Shown here piece by piece: positions 22,805-24,616 of a stretch of DNA of 24,616 bases. The stretch is from Brevundimonas sp. UBA5866. GTDB taxonomy: Bacteria > Pseudomonadota > Alphaproteobacteria > Caulobacterales > Caulobacteraceae. A model generated the notes under the pieces. It made no database searches. It saw only the letters and a program-made list of their open reading frames with translations, and was not told where the DNA came from. The stretch lies in the NCBI RefSeq assembly GCF_002432125.1, contig NZ_DJFS01000034.1, positions 1 to 24,616 of the forward strand, given 5' to 3'. Positions within the stretch are counted from its first letter, which is position 1. Each line of letters begins with the position of its first letter. Made by a program: the position numbers and the translations under genes.

Positions 22805-23130
22805 GGATTGTCTTTTTCGTCTAAGCGCACGGCATCCCGATCAGGGGATGCGAATAATGTGTGGCAGTTTAGCGTGAAGTGAGGCTCGCGCCCAAGGCGC
22901 AGTGCATCAAGGCGTTCGGATATGTCGATCCCGGCGCGCGCGGGGCGGTTCCGCCCCAGTCTCCAAGATAGGGCTTGGAGCGCTACGCCGGGCGGCTAAT
23001 CGAAATCGTGCGTGTCACGCAAAAGGTCATGCGGGCGATGTAGCAAGAGCGGCGGCATCAGGCCAGACCCGACTTGCCGCCAATCCGCGCCGGAGTAGTC
23101 TGTCGGCGAGGGAGAACAGGGAGGATCGCT
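22805..23130. other. Divergent intergenic region with three hairpins
   Basis: This 326-bp stretch separates ileS and the DUF3828-like gene, which read in opposite directions. I see no convincing gene. It holds GCATCCC-N6-GGGATGC (22832-22851), GGGGCGG-TT-CCGCCCC (22942-22957) and CTCCAAG-N6-CTTGGAG (22961-22980). The first would lie in the ileS leader. None has a T-run, so they are probably not terminators. Promoters for both genes should be here but I cannot assign them by eye. Confidence 0.5.
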
Positions 23131-23655
23131 ATGAAGCTTTATCTGTCGGGGGCGCTGTTGGCCTTGGCTCTGGGAGCGGCGGCCTGTTCGCAGCCTGCCG
23201 AGCCGGAAGCGCCGCCTGCGCCCAAGCTGGTCGGGCGCGAGGCGGCCAAGGCGGCGGGCGAGGTTTCGCCGGAAGCCTTCGTGCGTGCCCTGTATGAGGT
23301 TTATCAGAACCCGCCCGCCGAGCCTGTGGCACCGGGGCGGGACGATCTGATGCAGCGCAGCTTGAACGCCATGATCTTTTATGACTGGCGCAACGCCCGC
23401 GACGCCGGAAGAAAGCCCTACCTGCAGAACGATCCGGTCTGTGACTGCACGGGCGGGGAGGTGGTGCTGAAATCGGTGAAGATCACCGAGGGCGAGCGCA
23501 ACTATGCCGACGCCGATGTGGTGTTCACCGTTGACGGCACCGAGAAGTCGCAGCTCGTCAAACTGGAAAAGGAAGGCGGCCGCTGGAAGGTGCTGGACAT
23601 CGTCAAGCCGGGTGAAAAGCCGCTGACCGAACAGCTCACTGCCGTGATCGGCTGA
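23131..23655 (+). CDS. DUF3828-like lipoprotein
   Basis: A 174-residue predicted lipoprotein with lipobox AAAC (Cys19) after MKLYLSGALLALALG, then a Pro/Ala-rich spacer. The body has SPEAFVRALYEVYQNPP, a DPVCDCTGG motif with Cys104 and Cys106, and the strand-rich end RWKVLDIVKPGE; the layout fits the DUF3828 family of small secreted proteins. The family call is by eye. The ATG at 23131-23133 has GGGAGG about six bases upstream. It is transcribed towards the CDF-like gene and its stop is only 21 bases from that gene's stop, with no terminator between, so the 3' ends may overlap. Function unknown. Confidence 0.75.
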   Translation: MKLYLSGALLALALGAAACSQPAEPEAPPAPKLVGREAAKAAGEVSPEAFVRALYEVYQNPPAEPVAPGRDDLMQRSLNAMIFYDWRNARDAGRKPYLQNDPVCDCTGGEVVLKSVKITEGERNYADADVVFTVDGTEKSQLVKLEKEGGRWKVLDIVKPGEKPLTEQLTAVIG

Positions 23656-23676
23656 CGGGGCAGACGGAGGCTGGCG

Positions 23677-24264
23677 TCAATCCCCCGCTTCGCGCACGGA
23701 TCCGAGGATATCCAGACCGCCTTTCAAGGCGATGGCGGCAACGATGATACCCACCACCAGATCCGGCCATGACTGGTTCAGCCACATGACCAGACCGCCT
23801 GCGACCAGAATGCCGCCGTTGGAGGCAAAGTCGTTGAAGCTGAAGGTTTCGGCGGCGCGCATGTTCACGTCGTCGCTCTTCTGGCGGCGGATCAGCTCCA
23901 GACAGACCAGATTGATGACACCCGCCACCAGCGCCAGAACTATCATGGTCCAGCCGCCCGGATCGCTGCCGTAGATGAAGCGGCGAACCGCATCGATCAG
24001 CACCATCGCCGCCACGATCAACAGCATGATACCGGATGCCCGCGCGGCACGTTTTTTCCACACGATGGCGCGGCCCACAGCCAGAAAGCTGAGCAGATAG
24101 ACGACGGCATCGGATGCATTGTCCACCGCATTGGCCAACAGGGCGCTGGAATTGGCCATCAGCCCCCCGATGCCCAGCACCACAAACAGGCCGAAATTCA
24201 ACACCAGTACCGTCAGCAGGACCCGTTTCTGGATGTGGTCGGTATTGGAATGTGAGCCGCTCAT
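23677..24264 (-). CDS. CDF-type cation transporter lacking the cytoplasmic domain
   Basis: A 195-residue membrane protein with about six hydrophobic helices (roughly 15-36, 42-64, 76-95, 104-125, 140-160 and 168-186). Transmembrane helix 2 has DNASD (D48 and D52), matching the D-x3-D metal pair of the cation diffusion facilitator family, and helix 5 has NDFASN (D145 and N149) where most members have H/D-x3-D. The usual soluble C-terminal metallochaperone-like domain is absent: the gene stops right after helix 6. It may move Zn, Co or another divalent cation, but the substrate cannot be read from the sequence. The start ATG is at 24262-24264 with only GGAA upstream. Convergent with the DUF3828-like gene. 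Confidence 0.82.
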   Translation of the reverse strand: MSGSHSNTDHIQKRVLLTVLVLNFGLFVVLGIGGLMANSSALLANAVDNASDAVVYLLSFLAVGRAIVWKKRAARASGIMLLIVAAMVLIDAVRRFIYGSDPGGWTMIVLALVAGVINLVCLELIRRQKSDDVNMRAAETFSFNDFASNGGILVAGGLVMWLNQSWPDLVVGIIVAAIALKGGLDILGSVREAGD

Positions 24265-24302
24265 TCAAAGTGTTCCGGAATGGATTCCAAAACAGCTAAG
24301 CG

Positions 24303-24334
24303 CCCGCCGCCGTGTTTGGCTGCGCGGCGGCGGG
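24303..24334. repeat. GC-rich inverted repeat
   Basis: CCCGCCGCCG (24303-24312) and CGGCGGCGGG (24325-24334) form a 10-bp stem between the CDF gene and the upstream partial gene on the same strand. No T-run follows on either strand, so a terminator is uncertain. Confidence 0.4.
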
Positions 24335-24351
24335 TCAAAAATAGTTATGGA

Positions 24352-24615
24352 TCACGGGCGGTAGCCATAGTGGACGGCCAAGGCCTGCAGGCCTTGCTTC
24401 AGCACCGTCTTGCCCTGACGGCGCCGCAGCGACAGTTCCTGTTCGGCCAGCTGCAGGGATGATCCCCGCACGCAGACCTGTTCCAGCATAGGGCGAAGGT
24501 GCGGGCCGGCGGCGCTCAAAGCGGCCTCGACACGGGCCGATGCACCGATGGCGCGGTCCGACGGCTCGATACGGGCCGGGGCGGCTCCCGACTGGCTGCG
24601 TGGCAGTCCATCCCA
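24352..24615 (-). CDS. DUF6456-like protein, C-terminal end (partial)
   Basis: A frame open from the right edge of the window to the TGA at 24352-24354 gives 87 residues with no internal stop. It includes RIEPSDRAIGASARVEAAL, RPMLEQVCVRGSSLQLAEQE and the ending GKTVLKQGLQALAVHYGYRP. The conserved 'G-x-VLK-x-x-L-x-LA-x-HYG' ending resembles the DUF6456 domain of alphaproteobacterial proteins, which are likely DNA-binding; this is by eye. The N terminus lies outside the window. It reads in the same direction as the CDF gene, 87 bases upstream of it. Confidence 0.65.
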   Translation of the reverse strand, partial: WDGLPRSQSGAAPARIEPSDRAIGASARVEAALSAAGPHLRPMLEQVCVRGSSLQLAEQELSLRRRQGKTVLKQGLQALAVHYGYRP

Positions 24616-24616
24616 G

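Noticed and set aside
24303..24334. GC-rich stem as a terminator of the DUF6456-like gene.
   Set aside because: There is no T tract on the minus strand after the stem, so I list it only as an inverted repeat.

Overview
The window is a high-GC alphaproteobacterial chromosome segment. I infer Caulobacterales (Caulobacter/Asticcacaulis/Brevundimonas-like) from the split ATP synthase b'/b genes, the two-subunit glycine decarboxylase, a DUF3035 (BamF-type) lipoprotein beside lspA, and a GTTC-N7-GTTC SOS box of the alphaproteobacterial LexA type. The genus cannot be fixed from the sequence alone. It is mostly housekeeping DNA with no insertion sequence, prophage, CRISPR array, tRNA or rRNA gene that I can see.

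Layout. 1-820: end of an atp operon (b' fragment, then b), closed by a terminator. 838-1941: two small membrane proteins on the minus strand. 2068-6912: the glycine cleavage operon on the minus strand, reading gcvT-gcvH-gcvPA-gcvPB, behind a tandem glycine riboswitch, with a terminator-like hairpin between gcvH and gcvPA and a strong terminator at the end. 7039-8650: fbp and a nicotinamidase gene in tandem on the plus strand, divergent from gcvT; the shared region holds a perfect TCAATGA-N7-TCATTGA palindrome. 8658-9982: a Y-family DNA polymerase with an SOS box almost touching its start codon. 10105-10354: a small lipoprotein gene broken by a one-base frameshift. 10441-12006: an adenine/adenosine deaminase and a membrane protein. 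12275-12842: two small plus-strand genes, each followed by a copy of the same hairpin whose stem shows a compensatory base-pair change.

12866-15305: argS and an exported protein gene on the minus strand. 15496-17198: ispH and a secreted small protein on the plus strand. 17276-18489: a protein with repeated Y/F-D-H motifs and a TTG-start lipoprotein. 18627-22804: bamF-like gene, lspA and ileS, all minus strand. 23131-24264: a DUF3828-like lipoprotein converging on a CDF-like transporter that lacks the usual C-terminal domain. 24352-24615: the C-terminal end of a DUF6456-like protein running off the right edge.

How parts work together: the gcv operon degrades glycine and feeds one-carbon units to tetrahydrofolate, and its riboswitch provides glycine sensing. 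LspA matures lipoproteins, and at least four intact predicted lipoproteins or envelope proteins lie nearby, including the BamF-like outer-membrane assembly subunit. I see no large undescribed system. The most unusual observations are the covarying twin hairpins with small genes, the frameshifted lipoprotein gene, the hairpin inside the gcv operon, the divergent palindrome, and the SOS-controlled polymerase.
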